In this document: positions 8,979 through 17,358 of the stretch, one piece after another | Numbering within the stretch: the stretch's first letter is position 1 | How the letters are laid out: each line of letters opens with the position of its first letter | NCBI RefSeq assembly: GCF_051400755.1 | Contig: NZ_JBLFFL010000002.1 | Span: 496,001 to 560,000, forward strand | DNA: 64,000 nt | Direction of reading: 5' to 3' | Source: Parapedobacter sp051400755 | GTDB lineage: Bacteria; Bacteroidota; Bacteroidia; Sphingobacteriales; Sphingobacteriaceae | Position numbers and translations under genes: made by a program | The notes under the pieces: model-generated | Seen by the model: the letters and a program-made list of their open reading frames with translations, nothing else | Told to the model about the DNA's origin: nothing | The model's database searches: none

Positions 8979-9164
8979 ATGAACGATCGAAATAACCTTG
9001 GATACTGGAAGATGGGACTATTCTATTATAATCCCAAAGATCCGCTGTTGGTCGTTCCTAAGTTAAATGGCTTGGGCTGGACGCTCAATTTCGGCAACAA
9101 GGTGTTGTACAGATATCTGTTAATCTTGTTGCTGGTAATTACCATTTATAACTTCATTCGGTAA
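8979..9164 (+). CDS. Small membrane protein, DUF6728-like
   Basis: The protein is about 61 residues and starts MNDRNNLGYWKMGLFYYNP. It has a motif KDPLLVVPKLNGLGWTLNFGN and one C-terminal hydrophobic helix (LYRYLLILLLVITIYNFI). The start at 8979 is chosen over an in-frame ATG at 8937 because a promoter-like sequence (8954-8961) lies between them and the extra 14 residues overlap the luxE-like gene. The pattern fits the DUF6728 family of Bacteroidota, of unknown function; the family assignment is from memory of its motif. The partner genes give no clue. Confidence 0.72.
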   Translation: MNDRNNLGYWKMGLFYYNPKDPLLVVPKLNGLGWTLNFGNKVLYRYLLILLLVITIYNFIR

Positions 9165-9170
9165 ATACTA

Positions 9171-9914
9171 TTAAAGCATCCCGCCGCACACCGAAAGTAC
9201 CTGGCCAGTGATATAGGCAGAAAGATCGGACGCCAGGAATAAGCAGGCGTTGGCCACGTCTTCAGCCTCGCCCGCACGCTTCAACGGGATGCCCTGTTCC
9301 CATTCTTCCACCACCTTGGGGTCCAATACGTCCGTCATCTCCGTGCGGATAAACCCCGGAGCGATGACGTTGCAGCGGATATTGCGTGAACCCAATTCCT
9401 TGGCCACCGATTTTGAAAAACCGATAATCCCGGCCTTGGAGGCCGCATAATTGGTCTGCCCGGAATTGCCCTGCACACCCACGACCGAGCTCATGTTGAT
9501 GAATACGCCACTGCGGTTTTTCATCATGACCTTGGCAGCTGCTTTGGTGACATTGAATACCGACTTGAGGTTGATGTCGATCACATCGTCCCATTGGTCT
9601 TCGGTCATGCGCAATAGGAGACCATCCTTGGTAATGCCCGCGTTGTTGACCACGATATCGAGGGTGCCAAATTCCGCTACAACCGCCTCAACCAGTTTCT
9701 CCGCATCGTCAAACTTGGAGGCATCCGAGCGATAACCTTTTATCTTAGTGCCGTGGGCCTGTAATTCGTTTTCGAGGGCCTGTCCTTTTTCTACAGAAGA
9801 CAGGTATGTAAAGGCCACATTTGCCCCCTGTTCTGCGAATTTCTCGGCGATCTTCCTGCCAATACCTTTTGAAGCGCCGGTGACCAGTGCCGTTTTTCCA
9901 TCAAGTAACTTCAT
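9171..9914 (-). CDS. fabG: 3-oxoacyl-[ACP] reductase FabG
   Basis: This 247-residue classical short-chain dehydrogenase has TGASKGIGRKIAE (NADP(H) Rossmann loop), NNAG, catalytic Ser in NMSSVVG and Tyr/Lys in NYAASKAG. The C-terminus (GQVLSVCGGML) is typical of FabG. It reduces beta-ketoacyl-ACP in each round of fatty-acid elongation. The ATG at 9914 is chosen because a near-perfect promoter element (9945-9952) lies upstream of it, although an open frame extends to 9980. Other SDR roles cannot be fully excluded, but sequence and length fit FabG best. Confidence 0.9.
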   Translation of the reverse strand: MKLLDGKTALVTGASKGIGRKIAEKFAEQGANVAFTYLSSVEKGQALENELQAHGTKIKGYRSDASKFDDAEKLVEAVVAEFGTLDIVVNNAGITKDGLLLRMTEDQWDDVIDINLKSVFNVTKAAAKVMMKNRSGVFINMSSVVGVQGNSGQTNYAASKAGIIGFSKSVAKELGSRNIRCNVIAPGFIRTEMTDVLDPKVVEEWEQGIPLKRAGEAEDVANACLFLASDLSAYITGQVLSVCGGML

Positions 9915-9944
9915 TGTTGTGTATATCCAATAAGGTTTTGCGTG

Positions 9945-9952
9945 CAAACTTA
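9945..9952 (-). promoter_or_regulatory. -7 promoter element of fabG
   Basis: Read on the minus strand this is TAAGTTTG, an exact TAnnTTTG match, 30 bp upstream of the fabG ATG. No clear TTG is seen at -33. Confidence 0.5.
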
Positions 9953-10009
9953 GAAAAAATGCACGGTATTCATCGCACATATCGGGAACAAAACGCCGAA
10001 TGGGCCGAT

Positions 10010-11002
10010 TTAGGCAAGTGCAGCCTGTAAAATGCTGTAGGATTTCAGTCTGGCCCCTTGGTCGTAGATGTTTCCTGTGGTCATCAGTTCGTCTATTTCC
10101 GTTTCTTCAACAAATCGGGAAAGCTGCGCATGCAACGTTTCGCGGCTGCCGATAAACGTGCAGGCGGTCATGGCCTTTACGGCCGCTTCGACGTCGGGCG
10201 ACCAATAGGGGTCTATCGACGGGACAGGCGGCTGCAGTGGTTGGCGGGTGTTGGTAATGATGCCCAGGAACATGCGGTACATGCTCGTGGCCAGCACATG
10301 CGCTTCCTCGTCCGTATCGGCCGCGATGACATTGACGCAAGCCAGTACGTAGGGTTTCTCGAGGGCTGCCGATGGTTTGAAATGTTCCCTGTACAACGAA
10401 ATTGCCGCGCGGAACTGCTGGGGTGCAAAGTGGGCGGCAAAGGCATAGGGCAATCCCATTTCGGCTGCCAGATACGCGCTGTCGGTGCTGGAGCCCAGTA
10501 CCCAGATCGGGATGTCCAGTCCTTCACCCGGAAAAGCGCGCACGCGCCCATCGATATTGTCCTCGCTGAAATACAGCTGTAGCTCCCGGATATCGGCCGG
10601 AAAGTGGTAGGCCGTGTTGAGGTTGTTGCGGCGCAGGGCCATCGCGGTCAGCTGATCAGTGCCGGGTGCACGCCCCAGGCCTAGGTCGATGCGCCCGGGA
10701 TAGAGGGTTTCCAGCGTGCCGAATTGTTCGGCAACTGCCAGCGGCGCGTGGTTGGGAAGCATGATCCCTCCTGAACCGACACGGATGTGATGGGTCTTGT
10801 CCGCCACATGGCCGATCAGCACCGATGTGGCCGAACTCGCAACGAATTCCATATTGTGGTGCTCGGCAAGCCAGATGCGGGTGTAACCCAGTCGTTCCAC
10901 ATGCTGGGCGGCCTCCACGGTGCGGGCGATGGCCGTAGCGGCGTCGCCACCTTGTATGATTACTGAAAGATCGAGCGCGGAAAGCGTTAGTTGTTTAGCC
11001 AT
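10010..11002 (-). CDS. LLM-class flavin-dependent oxidoreductase
   Basis: The 330-residue luciferase-like protein has the TIM-barrel features of the group: YTRIWLAEHHNM near residue 40, GSGGIMLPNHAPLAVAEQFGTLETLYPGRIDLGLGRAPGTD near 80-115, and VLGSSTDSAYLAAEMGLPYAFA near 170-190. It resembles the YhbW/MsnO8-type monooxygenases, which use FMNH2. The substrate is unknown. It lies 43 bp downstream of the methyltransferase gene on the same strand. Confidence 0.88.
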   Translation of the reverse strand: MAKQLTLSALDLSVIIQGGDAATAIARTVEAAQHVERLGYTRIWLAEHHNMEFVASSATSVLIGHVADKTHHIRVGSGGIMLPNHAPLAVAEQFGTLETLYPGRIDLGLGRAPGTDQLTAMALRRNNLNTAYHFPADIRELQLYFSEDNIDGRVRAFPGEGLDIPIWVLGSSTDSAYLAAEMGLPYAFAAHFAPQQFRAAISLYREHFKPSAALEKPYVLACVNVIAADTDEEAHVLATSMYRMFLGIITNTRQPLQPPVPSIDPYWSPDVEAAVKAMTACTFIGSRETLHAQLSRFVEETEIDELMTTGNIYDQGARLKSYSILQAALA

Positions 11003-11045
11003 GTGCGCAAATTACCGGATTCCATCCATCACGCGCAAGCGACGA

Positions 11046-12227
11046 TCAGCATTTTGATGCAAAGATGACCAAGAGCACATCGTTGATGCCAGTACAGAAA
11101 AAAAGGTGTTTGCTTCCGTCTTCACCGATGCGGTGCTTCTTGCGGAGCGTATCGGCGTTCAATGGAAAATTCCGGGTGCTGACATTGGCCTGCGCGGCAC
11201 TCTTGTCCTTTTTAAATTCGGCATAAGGCATCACGTGGTCTACTTGGAATGTTTTGCCGATGAAGTCCGCGACCACCGTGTCTGCGGTATAGAGGTGGGT
11301 GTGTGGATGAAGTTTTTTCAACCCGTAGCGCTGCCCCATCAGTTTGAATGCGCCCGCCTTGAGCAGCGCCGCATCCGGCTCGTAGAGGTACTGACCCGGC
11401 GGACCGAAGTCGGCGACAGCTGCCTTTTCTTCCGCGGCATGAAATGAGAACGGCTGCACGCTGCCGCCTTTCAATGCCGCCGCTGTCAACAGTGGAGCAC
11501 CGGCATGCGCCCTGTCGAGCAGGAACAGCAGCTCCTTAGCTTCATTGTCGGCGCTGAGGATGTGCACCTCGCTGACGTGCTGGAGTACGCCCAGCGCAGC
11601 GGATATGTCGAGCAGTGGAGCTGATTTAACGAGTACTTTTCCCGCTTTTTGCAACAGGATGCGTTGTACGGCTACCACATTGGGTTCGCAATCCTCCAGC
11701 CGGAAGACCTTGCGCTTGTCCACCCGCCGGGAGGGGTCTAGGTAGATGCAGTCCATGGTATCATCGGCCAGGGTTTTCAAGTATTCCAGGCCATCGGCGG
11801 CGATGAAGGTGATGTCATCAGCGCCTAAGATCGAAGCATTATGCCGGGCGATCTCCGAAAGCGAAGCGTTGCGCTCGCAGTGGATCACGGATGTCGCCCG
11901 CTGCGCAAAAAAATAGGCGTCTATGCCGAATCCTCCGGTAAGGTCTGCCACCCGTATGTGCGGGGGCAGCAGTGCAGTTTTGTAAGCCGCGGTCACCTGC
12001 GAGGAGGTTTGTTCAAGGGATAGCTTTTCCGGATAATAGATGCCTGAGGTATCGTACCACAAGGGTAGTTTTTTGCGGCACCGCTGCCGCCCATCCAGCT
12101 GCTGTGCCAATTCTGCTGAAGATACTGCTGCAAAGGGGCTCTTCGCCAACGCCATGTCTGCGGGTGCCATGGTTTCGTGCGCGCGCAGGTACTGCTGGAC
12201 TTCCGGTGTGAGGAGGTGCCGATTCAT
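11046..12227 (-). CDS. Class I SAM-dependent methyltransferase with THUMP-like tail
   Basis: The 393-residue protein has an N-terminal helical region, a SAM-binding Rossmann fold with motif I VADLTGGFGIDAYFFAQ (about residues 92-108), and the motif DCIYLDPSRR, the D-P-x-R type seen in RNA or rRNA base methyltransferases. The C-terminal region resembles the THUMP-like domain found in this Bacteroidota group. A nucleic-acid substrate is likely. Its start overlaps the stop of the pyruvyl transferase gene by four bases (12224-12227), so the two are translationally coupled. Confidence 0.85.
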   Translation of the reverse strand: MNRHLLTPEVQQYLRAHETMAPADMALAKSPFAAVSSAELAQQLDGRQRCRKKLPLWYDTSGIYYPEKLSLEQTSSQVTAAYKTALLPPHIRVADLTGGFGIDAYFFAQRATSVIHCERNASLSEIARHNASILGADDITFIAADGLEYLKTLADDTMDCIYLDPSRRVDKRKVFRLEDCEPNVVAVQRILLQKAGKVLVKSAPLLDISAALGVLQHVSEVHILSADNEAKELLFLLDRAHAGAPLLTAAALKGGSVQPFSFHAAEEKAAVADFGPPGQYLYEPDAALLKAGAFKLMGQRYGLKKLHPHTHLYTADTVVADFIGKTFQVDHVMPYAEFKKDKSAAQANVSTRNFPLNADTLRKKHRIGEDGSKHLFFCTGINDVLLVIFASKC

Positions 12228-13438
12228 GATTGTCCGGACGGGGGGAGTACCAGTTTTTGGATGTGTGCAAACGATTCTTCCGCGGCCTTCAACTGCGTTT
12301 CCCTGGATTGCTCGAGCATCGTGCGGTCGGCGTTCAGTGCACGCTGGAATCCTTCGAAGATGCCGTCCAGCGGCACGATGCGATTAATACCGTCGATGCC
12401 CCAGGTTTGCAGGTAGCTGTTGAGTTTGGTGACGGTCACACCCACATAGGGCACGGCGTAACTCATGGCCGTAATGGCACCGTGCAGGCTGGTGCCGACA
12501 TATACACCGGCATTCGCGATCAGATACATGATATCCCAAATACCGACCTCATCAAATACGGTATGGCTATGTGTCAATAGTGGTGCGATGCGTTGCAGCG
12601 CCAAGTGATCATCGTGATTGAGCGCCTTGCCGATCGGGCAGAGGCAGAGGTCCATGCCCGAGTGGCTGGCCATCAAGTCCAACTGCTTTGCGATCAGTGC
12701 TTCATTGTTTTTCGCGTGGTTGTTTTTGACCTGGAAGAAGGCATATGTTCCGCGCTTTTCCGCGACGTATCGGTAGACGGATGGGGACACCCGCTCGGCC
12801 AGCCAGGCCTTGGGGTAAAACTTGGACATCAGGACGGCCGAATCCGGATAGCGCCTAGTGTCAATACCTTGCGCCGCCATGTTGCGCTGGGTAGCATCGT
12901 CACGCACGGCGAAATAGTCTACCTGCGGTAATTTATCGCGAAGGCTGGCAAAACGCTCGAAGATCGCCGGATCCAATTCGGATCCACCTAACGAATTGAA
13001 GATCACCCGATCCACCCCGGCAAAATCAGCCGCACGGAACACAAAAGGCAGCTCGGTCTTGCCATGCAATACCCACTTGGCAAATCGGTTGACATCAAAG
13101 ACCTTGTCTATGCGGTGATGGAAGCGATGCGTGCGTTTAAATGTCTTATTCAAGGCCAAGAGCAATGAGCTCCACGTCACGGCTACCGCCTCGCCCCCGG
13201 CAACGATCACACTCGTATGGCCCACACCCGCGTTGCACTGCCGATAAAATGCCTGGATATCTTCCGTGGGCTTGCCGCCCAGGGCACTGAGGTCGCTTTT
13301 GACGATGCCGAAGTACGAGGCATCGAAGGGTATACCATAAGTTTTCAATTGTGCCTCGATGACCAAGGGGAAAAGAAGATCCCCATAATTGTAACGGTCG
13401 AATGCCCCGATGATCAAGATGTTGTTTGCTGTAGTCAA
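12224..13438 (-). CDS. Polysaccharide pyruvyl transferase family protein
   Basis: The 404-residue protein opens with ILIIGAFDRYNYGDLLFP, the N-terminal motif of the WcaK/CsaB polysaccharide pyruvyl transferase family, and contains IVAGGEAVAV and, later, GTSLHGAITAMSYAVPYVGV, the conserved S-L-H-G stretch. Members transfer a ketal pyruvate from PEP to surface sugars. No glycosyltransferases are next to it; its neighbours are a methyltransferase (4-bp overlap) and a cysteine desulfurase (32 bp upstream), so the acceptor cannot be inferred. Confidence 0.85.
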   Translation of the reverse strand: MTTANNILIIGAFDRYNYGDLLFPLVIEAQLKTYGIPFDASYFGIVKSDLSALGGKPTEDIQAFYRQCNAGVGHTSVIVAGGEAVAVTWSSLLLALNKTFKRTHRFHHRIDKVFDVNRFAKWVLHGKTELPFVFRAADFAGVDRVIFNSLGGSELDPAIFERFASLRDKLPQVDYFAVRDDATQRNMAAQGIDTRRYPDSAVLMSKFYPKAWLAERVSPSVYRYVAEKRGTYAFFQVKNNHAKNNEALIAKQLDLMASHSGMDLCLCPIGKALNHDDHLALQRIAPLLTHSHTVFDEVGIWDIMYLIANAGVYVGTSLHGAITAMSYAVPYVGVTVTKLNSYLQTWGIDGINRIVPLDGIFEGFQRALNADRTMLEQSRETQLKAAEESFAHIQKLVLPPSGQS

Positions 13439-13470
13439 TCCGTGAATGTTTAACGTTAATAGGTAAATAG

Positions 13471-14658
13471 TTAATCGACCAATCCCGCTTCGTGCAATTG
13501 CCAGATGGGGGAGGAGGCCCTTAGTGTTTCCACCGCTGCACGCACCTGCGCGATACAGGACTCCACCTCCTCGGCGGTGTTAAACCTGCCCAGGCTGAAC
13601 CGCAGGGCGGCGTGTGCATCAGCGTCCGGGTGTCCCATGGCCTTGAGCACATGCGAAGGGTCGCGCGTGCCGCTGACACAGGCCGACCCCGAAGCGAGCG
13701 CAATATCCGGCACGTTTACCATGATCTGGTCGGCCTTGAGGTGCCGGAAGCTGATGTTGCTCACGTGGGGCAGCCGCTGCGCATGCTGCCCGTTCACGAC
13801 GGTGGCCGGCAGCTTGGTCAACGCCGCTTCCAGGCGGTCCCGCAGCGCTTCCAGTCGCCGCGATTCATCGGCGAGGTGCTGCTGGGCGATTTCAGCGGCC
13901 ATGCCCAGTCCCACGATGCCCGGCACATTCAACGTGCCGGCGCGAAGCTTGTGCTCCTGGCCGCCGCCATGCAGCAGCGCCCCCGTCTGTATCCGCCTGC
14001 TCCGGCGCCTGACATACAATGCGCCTACGCCCTTTGGACCGTACAGTTTGTGCGCACTCACGCAGAGCAGATCGATGCCTGCGGTCCGGAGATCCACATC
14101 AACCTTGCCCGCCGCCTGGGTAGCATCACAAAAGAACAGCACATCGTGTTTGTTGGCGATACGCGCGATATCCTGTACCGGGTGGATGATCCCCGTTTCG
14201 TTGTTCGCATGCATCAGTGCGATCAGTACGGTGTCTTTCCGGATGGCCGCTTCCAGCGCTGCGAGGTCGATATTCCCATCTGTATCCACGGGCAGTCGCG
14301 TCACCTCGGCTCCTTTCCGCTCCAAATAAGCCAGTGTGTCCAGTACCGCCTTGTGTTCCGTAGCGCAGGTGATGACGTGTTTCCCTTTCGTTTGGTAGTG
14401 CTCAAAGACCCCTTTCACGGCCATGTTGATGGCTTCGGTCGCCCCCGAGGTAAAGATCATTTCCTTCGCCTCCGCCCCGATAAGCGCCGCTACCTGCTCC
14501 CGGGCTTTCTCGACGGCTGCTGCCGCCGCCCTTCCCGCCCGGTGCGTCACGCTGGACGCGTTGGCATGGTTTGTCGTGAAGTAGGGCATCATCGCCTCCA
14601 GCACCCGCGGATCGAGCGGCGTAGTGGCATTGTTGTCGAGGTATATAAGCCTATCCAT
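13471..14658 (-). CDS. Cysteine desulfurase (NifS/IscS family)
   Basis: This 395-residue PLP enzyme of fold type I has SGATEAIN for cofactor phosphate binding, the PLP lysine K204 in SAHKLYGPKG, and the persulfide cysteine C327 in SGSACVSGT. It removes sulfur from L-cysteine for Fe-S clusters or thio-modified tRNA. The extended loop around the cysteine indicates the IscS/NifS group rather than SufS. No iscU or other Fe-S genes are adjacent. The spacer to the downstream gene (13439-13470) is A/T-rich and may be a degenerate 7-bp repeat. Confidence 0.92.
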   Translation of the reverse strand: MDRLIYLDNNATTPLDPRVLEAMMPYFTTNHANASSVTHRAGRAAAAAVEKAREQVAALIGAEAKEMIFTSGATEAINMAVKGVFEHYQTKGKHVITCATEHKAVLDTLAYLERKGAEVTRLPVDTDGNIDLAALEAAIRKDTVLIALMHANNETGIIHPVQDIARIANKHDVLFFCDATQAAGKVDVDLRTAGIDLLCVSAHKLYGPKGVGALYVRRRSRRIQTGALLHGGGQEHKLRAGTLNVPGIVGLGMAAEIAQQHLADESRRLEALRDRLEAALTKLPATVVNGQHAQRLPHVSNISFRHLKADQIMVNVPDIALASGSACVSGTRDPSHVLKAMGHPDADAHAALRFSLGRFNTAEEVESCIAQVRAAVETLRASSPIWQLHEAGLVD

Positions 14659-14735
14659 GTCGCGAATTTATAAACAATTTTAGCGGGATACTTGTTCTCC
14701 GTGTGTAACTTTACATAAAATCAAAAATCAATCAG

Positions 14736-15152
14736 ATGAAATTCACCAGAAAAGCAAGTGCCAACTGGAAAGGCACCGGAAAAGATGGCAGCGGAACGTT
14801 AAGCACTGCAAGCACCGTGCTAAACCAAACGCAATATTCGTACCGAACGCGATTTGAAGACGGTGCAGGTACCAATCCCGAAGAGCTGATCGGCGCCGCC
14901 CACGCCGGTTGTTTCACCATGCAGCTCAGCTTTCTGCTCAGCGAAAAGGGCTATGAACCCACGAACCTCGATACCGAAGCCAAGGTCACCTTCGAAGACG
15001 GAAGCATTACCTCGGTACAATTGGATTTGAAGGGCGAGGTAGCCGGTATTTCCGAAACGGAGTTTACAGAAATCGCCGAAAAGGCAAAGGAAATCTGTCC
15101 GATATCCAAGCTACTCAACACCAAGATCGAACTTGCCGTCACGCTGACGTAA
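14736..15152 (+). CDS. OsmC-family peroxiredoxin
   Basis: The 138-residue protein has the OsmC start (KFTRKASANWKGTGKDGSG) and the two redox cysteines C59 (HAGCFTM) and C121 (EICPISK). OsmC proteins reduce organic hydroperoxides in the cytoplasm. The length is normal. It is divergent from the cysteine desulfurase gene; a TAACTTTA element (14706-14713) upstream could be its -7 box but lacks a well-placed TTG. It is followed directly by the tRNA-Thr promoter. Confidence 0.92.
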   Translation: MKFTRKASANWKGTGKDGSGTLSTASTVLNQTQYSYRTRFEDGAGTNPEELIGAAHAGCFTMQLSFLLSEKGYEPTNLDTEAKVTFEDGSITSVQLDLKGEVAGISETEFTEIAEKAKEICPISKLLNTKIELAVTLT

Positions 15153-15157
15153 TCGAC

Positions 15158-15188
15158 TTGCATTTTTATCCAACTTTAGCTAAGTTTG
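15158..15188 (+). promoter_or_regulatory. Promoter of tRNA-Thr
   Basis: TTG (15158-15160), 20-bp spacer, TAAGTTTG (15181-15188): an exact match to the Bacteroidota consensus, 20 bp before the tRNA 5' end. Confidence 0.75.
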
Positions 15189-15208
15189 CGCCGGTCAATC
15201 TACATTAT

Positions 15209-15281
<73 letters not shown>

Positions 15282-15293
15282 CACAGATTAAGC

Positions 15294-15323
15294 AGCCCGT
15301 ATTCTTGTTGATACGGGCTTTTT
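15294..15323 (+). terminator. Rho-independent terminator of tRNA-Thr
   Basis: A 9-bp perfect stem, AGCCCGTAT (15294-15302) with ATACGGGCT (15311-15319), with an 8-nt loop and a run of Ts immediately after. Confidence 0.85.
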
Positions 15324-15387
15324 CATTCGAATCCCAGAAGCAGCCGTTCGTCGTTATGTCATCGAATCATCAGTTTTTGACAAACGC

Positions 15388-15418
15388 TTGCATCGCTGGT
15401 CAAACCCTGTTACTTTTG
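15388..15418 (+). promoter_or_regulatory. Promoter of the tetR gene
   Basis: TTG (15388-15390), 20-bp spacer, TACTTTTG (15411-15418), an exact TAnnTTTG. The TetR operator begins at the very next base, where a bound repressor would block initiation. Confidence 0.7.
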
Positions 15419-15431
15419 CTAACGCTGTTAG
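15419..15431. promoter_or_regulatory. Putative TetR operator 1
   Basis: A palindrome CTAAC-GCT-GTTAG abuts the -7 element of the tetR promoter, 14 bp before the tetR ATG. The same palindrome recurs after tetR at 16071-16085, so it is the likely autoregulatory site. Confidence 0.7.
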
Positions 15432-15444
15432 GTAATTTAATCAG

Positions 15445-16053
15445 ATGAGTATCGTTGAACGGAGAATACGGGAGAAGGAAGCCTTGCGGTCCAATATCCT
15501 CACGACAGGGTGGCAGATCGTGAAGGAGGAAGGCTGGCAGTCGCTGTCCATCCGTAAGATCGCTGACGCCATCCAATACAGCGTACCGGTCATCTACGAT
15601 CATTTTGAAAATAAGGAAGCCATCCTGATTGAGTTTGGCAAACAGGGGTTCGAACTGGTTATCGATAAGCTGACGGCAGCAAAGGCGACCTCCACGGATC
15701 CCGCGGGACAGCTCAAGGCGATTGCGGACGCGTATTGGGAATTTGCTTTCAAAAATAAGGAATACTACCAGCTGATGTGGGGCATGAGCATACCCTACTG
15801 CGAAATGGATAAATGCATGCCGGAGCGGTCGGTATTCCGCGATTTGATCATGGCTCCGATGATTGAGATCATGGAAAAAGGAAAACATAAGGATGCCGAG
15901 AACAACGCCTGCCTCAAGTACCACACCTTCTGGTCCATATTGCACGGCTTGATTTCCATCAAAATGGTGGCCCCGCCGGACGATACCGAACAACTCACTA
16001 AATTGGTGTTGGACGATGCCATCACCGGGTTTATCAAAAACCTGAAAGGGTAA
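15445..16053 (+). CDS. TetR/AcrR-family repressor of the RND operon
   Basis: The 202-residue protein has an N-terminal helix-turn-helix (residues about 10-60, LSIRKIADAIQYSVPVIYDHFENKEAI) and a variable ligand-binding C-terminal domain. It lies just upstream of a periplasmic adaptor and RND pump. Identical half-sites CTAAC/GTTAG occur in its own promoter and in the spacer before the efflux genes, so it probably represses itself and the pump and is released by a pump substrate, as AcrR-type regulators are. The inducer is unknown. Confidence 0.92.
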   Translation: MSIVERRIREKEALRSNILTTGWQIVKEEGWQSLSIRKIADAIQYSVPVIYDHFENKEAILIEFGKQGFELVIDKLTAAKATSTDPAGQLKAIADAYWEFAFKNKEYYQLMWGMSIPYCEMDKCMPERSVFRDLIMAPMIEIMEKGKHKDAENNACLKYHTFWSILHGLISIKMVAPPDDTEQLTKLVLDDAITGFIKNLKG

Positions 16054-16070
16054 ATTTTTTTGCCCATTAT

Positions 16071-16085
16071 CCTAACACTGTTAGG
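16071..16085. promoter_or_regulatory. Putative TetR operator 2, before the efflux genes
   Basis: CCTAAC-ACT-GTTAGG, a perfect 6-3-6 palindrome in the 79-bp spacer between tetR and the adaptor gene. It shares its 5-bp half-sites and 3-bp centre spacing with operator 1. No confident promoter box was found around it. Confidence 0.7.
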
Positions 16086-16132
16086 AAATATAATATCGAT
16101 AGGTGAATTTTAAAATCATATATATACAGATC

Positions 16133-17323
16133 ATGAATAGTACATTTCCAACTCGGGTAACATTCTTCACAAGCCGCAACTCATTGCTGATACTGGGTTT
16201 TTTGATGCTGATCACGATGCAGGCGTGCCGTACGTCTTCCGGAAACGAGCAGGCGGCTGCCACTCCGCAACGCTTACCTGTGCTCACGCTGAGCTTGCAG
16301 CAGGCGACCACCTATGATGAGTATCCCGCAACCCTCGAGGGCAGTAAAGACATCGAGATCCGCCCGCAGGTAGACGGCCAACTCGAACATATTTATGTAG
16401 ATGAGGGGGCCTATGTGCAGCAAGGACAACCGCTCTTCCGCATCAATCCCCGGGCATATAACGAGCAACTCAACAATGCCAAGGCAAGCCTGGCTGCTGC
16501 CGAGGCTAACCTCGCGAACGCGCGTATCGATGTGGCCAAGCTCACCCCTTTGGTGAAAAATCAGGTGCTCTCCGAGGTGCAGCTGAATACCGCCTTAGGG
16601 GCCGAACGGGTAGCTGAAGCCAACGTGATGCAAGCAAAGGCCATGGTAGAAGGTGCCCAGATCAACTTGGGCTATACGGTCATCGCGGCACCAACAGCCG
16701 GTTACATCGGCCGCATCCCGTTTAAAACCGGTAGCCTTGTCAGCACGACCACCCCCGAAGCGTTGACGGTGCTTTCGGAAATCCGGAATGTCTTTGTCTA
16801 CTTCTCGCTGAGCGAAAATGACTTCATCGGTTTTAAGAAGCGGGTACAGGGTAGCACGATAGCCGAAAAGATAACCCACCTGCCACCGGTGGACCTGGTG
16901 CTGCCTGATGGCACGACGTATGCGCAGAAAGGGAAGGTGGAGCTGGTGTCGGGGCAATTTGATAACCGTACGGGCACCATCACCTTCCGGGCGGTTTTTC
17001 CCAACGAAGACGGTCTGCTCCGCTCCGGCAATACGGGGAGGGTCCGCATTCCGCAGGTATCCTCGTCGGTCATGTTGATTCCTCAGGAAGCGACCTTCGA
17101 GGTGCAGGACAAAGTGTTTGTATTTGCGGTTTCGGATAGCAACCGGGTGGAAAGCAGGCCGATTGCGGTTGCGGGCAAAAGCGGTACGTCCTATTTGGTC
17201 GAAAAGGACATGGTACCGGGCGACCGGATTGTGTATGCCGGGTTGGACCGGTTGCAAGACGGTGCGTTTATTACACCGGAGCCGGTGACGCTGGATAGTT
17301 TAATGAAGCAGCAAGCACTGTAA
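16133..17323 (+). CDS. RND efflux periplasmic adaptor lipoprotein
   Basis: The 396-residue membrane-fusion protein has a lipoprotein signal ending at the lipobox MQAC, a biotinyl-lipoyl-like segment (QVDGQLEHIYVDEGAYVQQGQPLFRI), an alpha-helical hairpin and a beta-barrel domain with GYIGRIPFKTGSLV. It bridges the inner-membrane pump and outer-membrane channel. The ATG at 16133 is preferred over an in-frame GTG at 16103 because it gives a proper signal peptide and clears the operator. It lies 35 bp before the fused pump gene. Confidence 0.92.
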   Translation: MNSTFPTRVTFFTSRNSLLILGFLMLITMQACRTSSGNEQAAATPQRLPVLTLSLQQATTYDEYPATLEGSKDIEIRPQVDGQLEHIYVDEGAYVQQGQPLFRINPRAYNEQLNNAKASLAAAEANLANARIDVAKLTPLVKNQVLSEVQLNTALGAERVAEANVMQAKAMVEGAQINLGYTVIAAPTAGYIGRIPFKTGSLVSTTTPEALTVLSEIRNVFVYFSLSENDFIGFKKRVQGSTIAEKITHLPPVDLVLPDGTTYAQKGKVELVSGQFDNRTGTITFRAVFPNEDGLLRSGNTGRVRIPQVSSSVMLIPQEATFEVQDKVFVFAVSDSNRVESRPIAVAGKSGTSYLVEKDMVPGDRIVYAGLDRLQDGAFITPEPVTLDSLMKQQAL

Positions 17324-17358
17324 TCCGATTATTTTTTATTTCTGTTAATCGCCTTCTG

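Noticed and set aside
13439..13470. Another heptad array
   Set aside because: Four TTAA-rich units are loosely 7 bp apart, but low complexity explains this as well.
13612..14673. A 353-codon plus-strand open frame
   Set aside because: Antisense to the cysteine desulfurase, whose motifs are complete; the plus-strand product has no family features.
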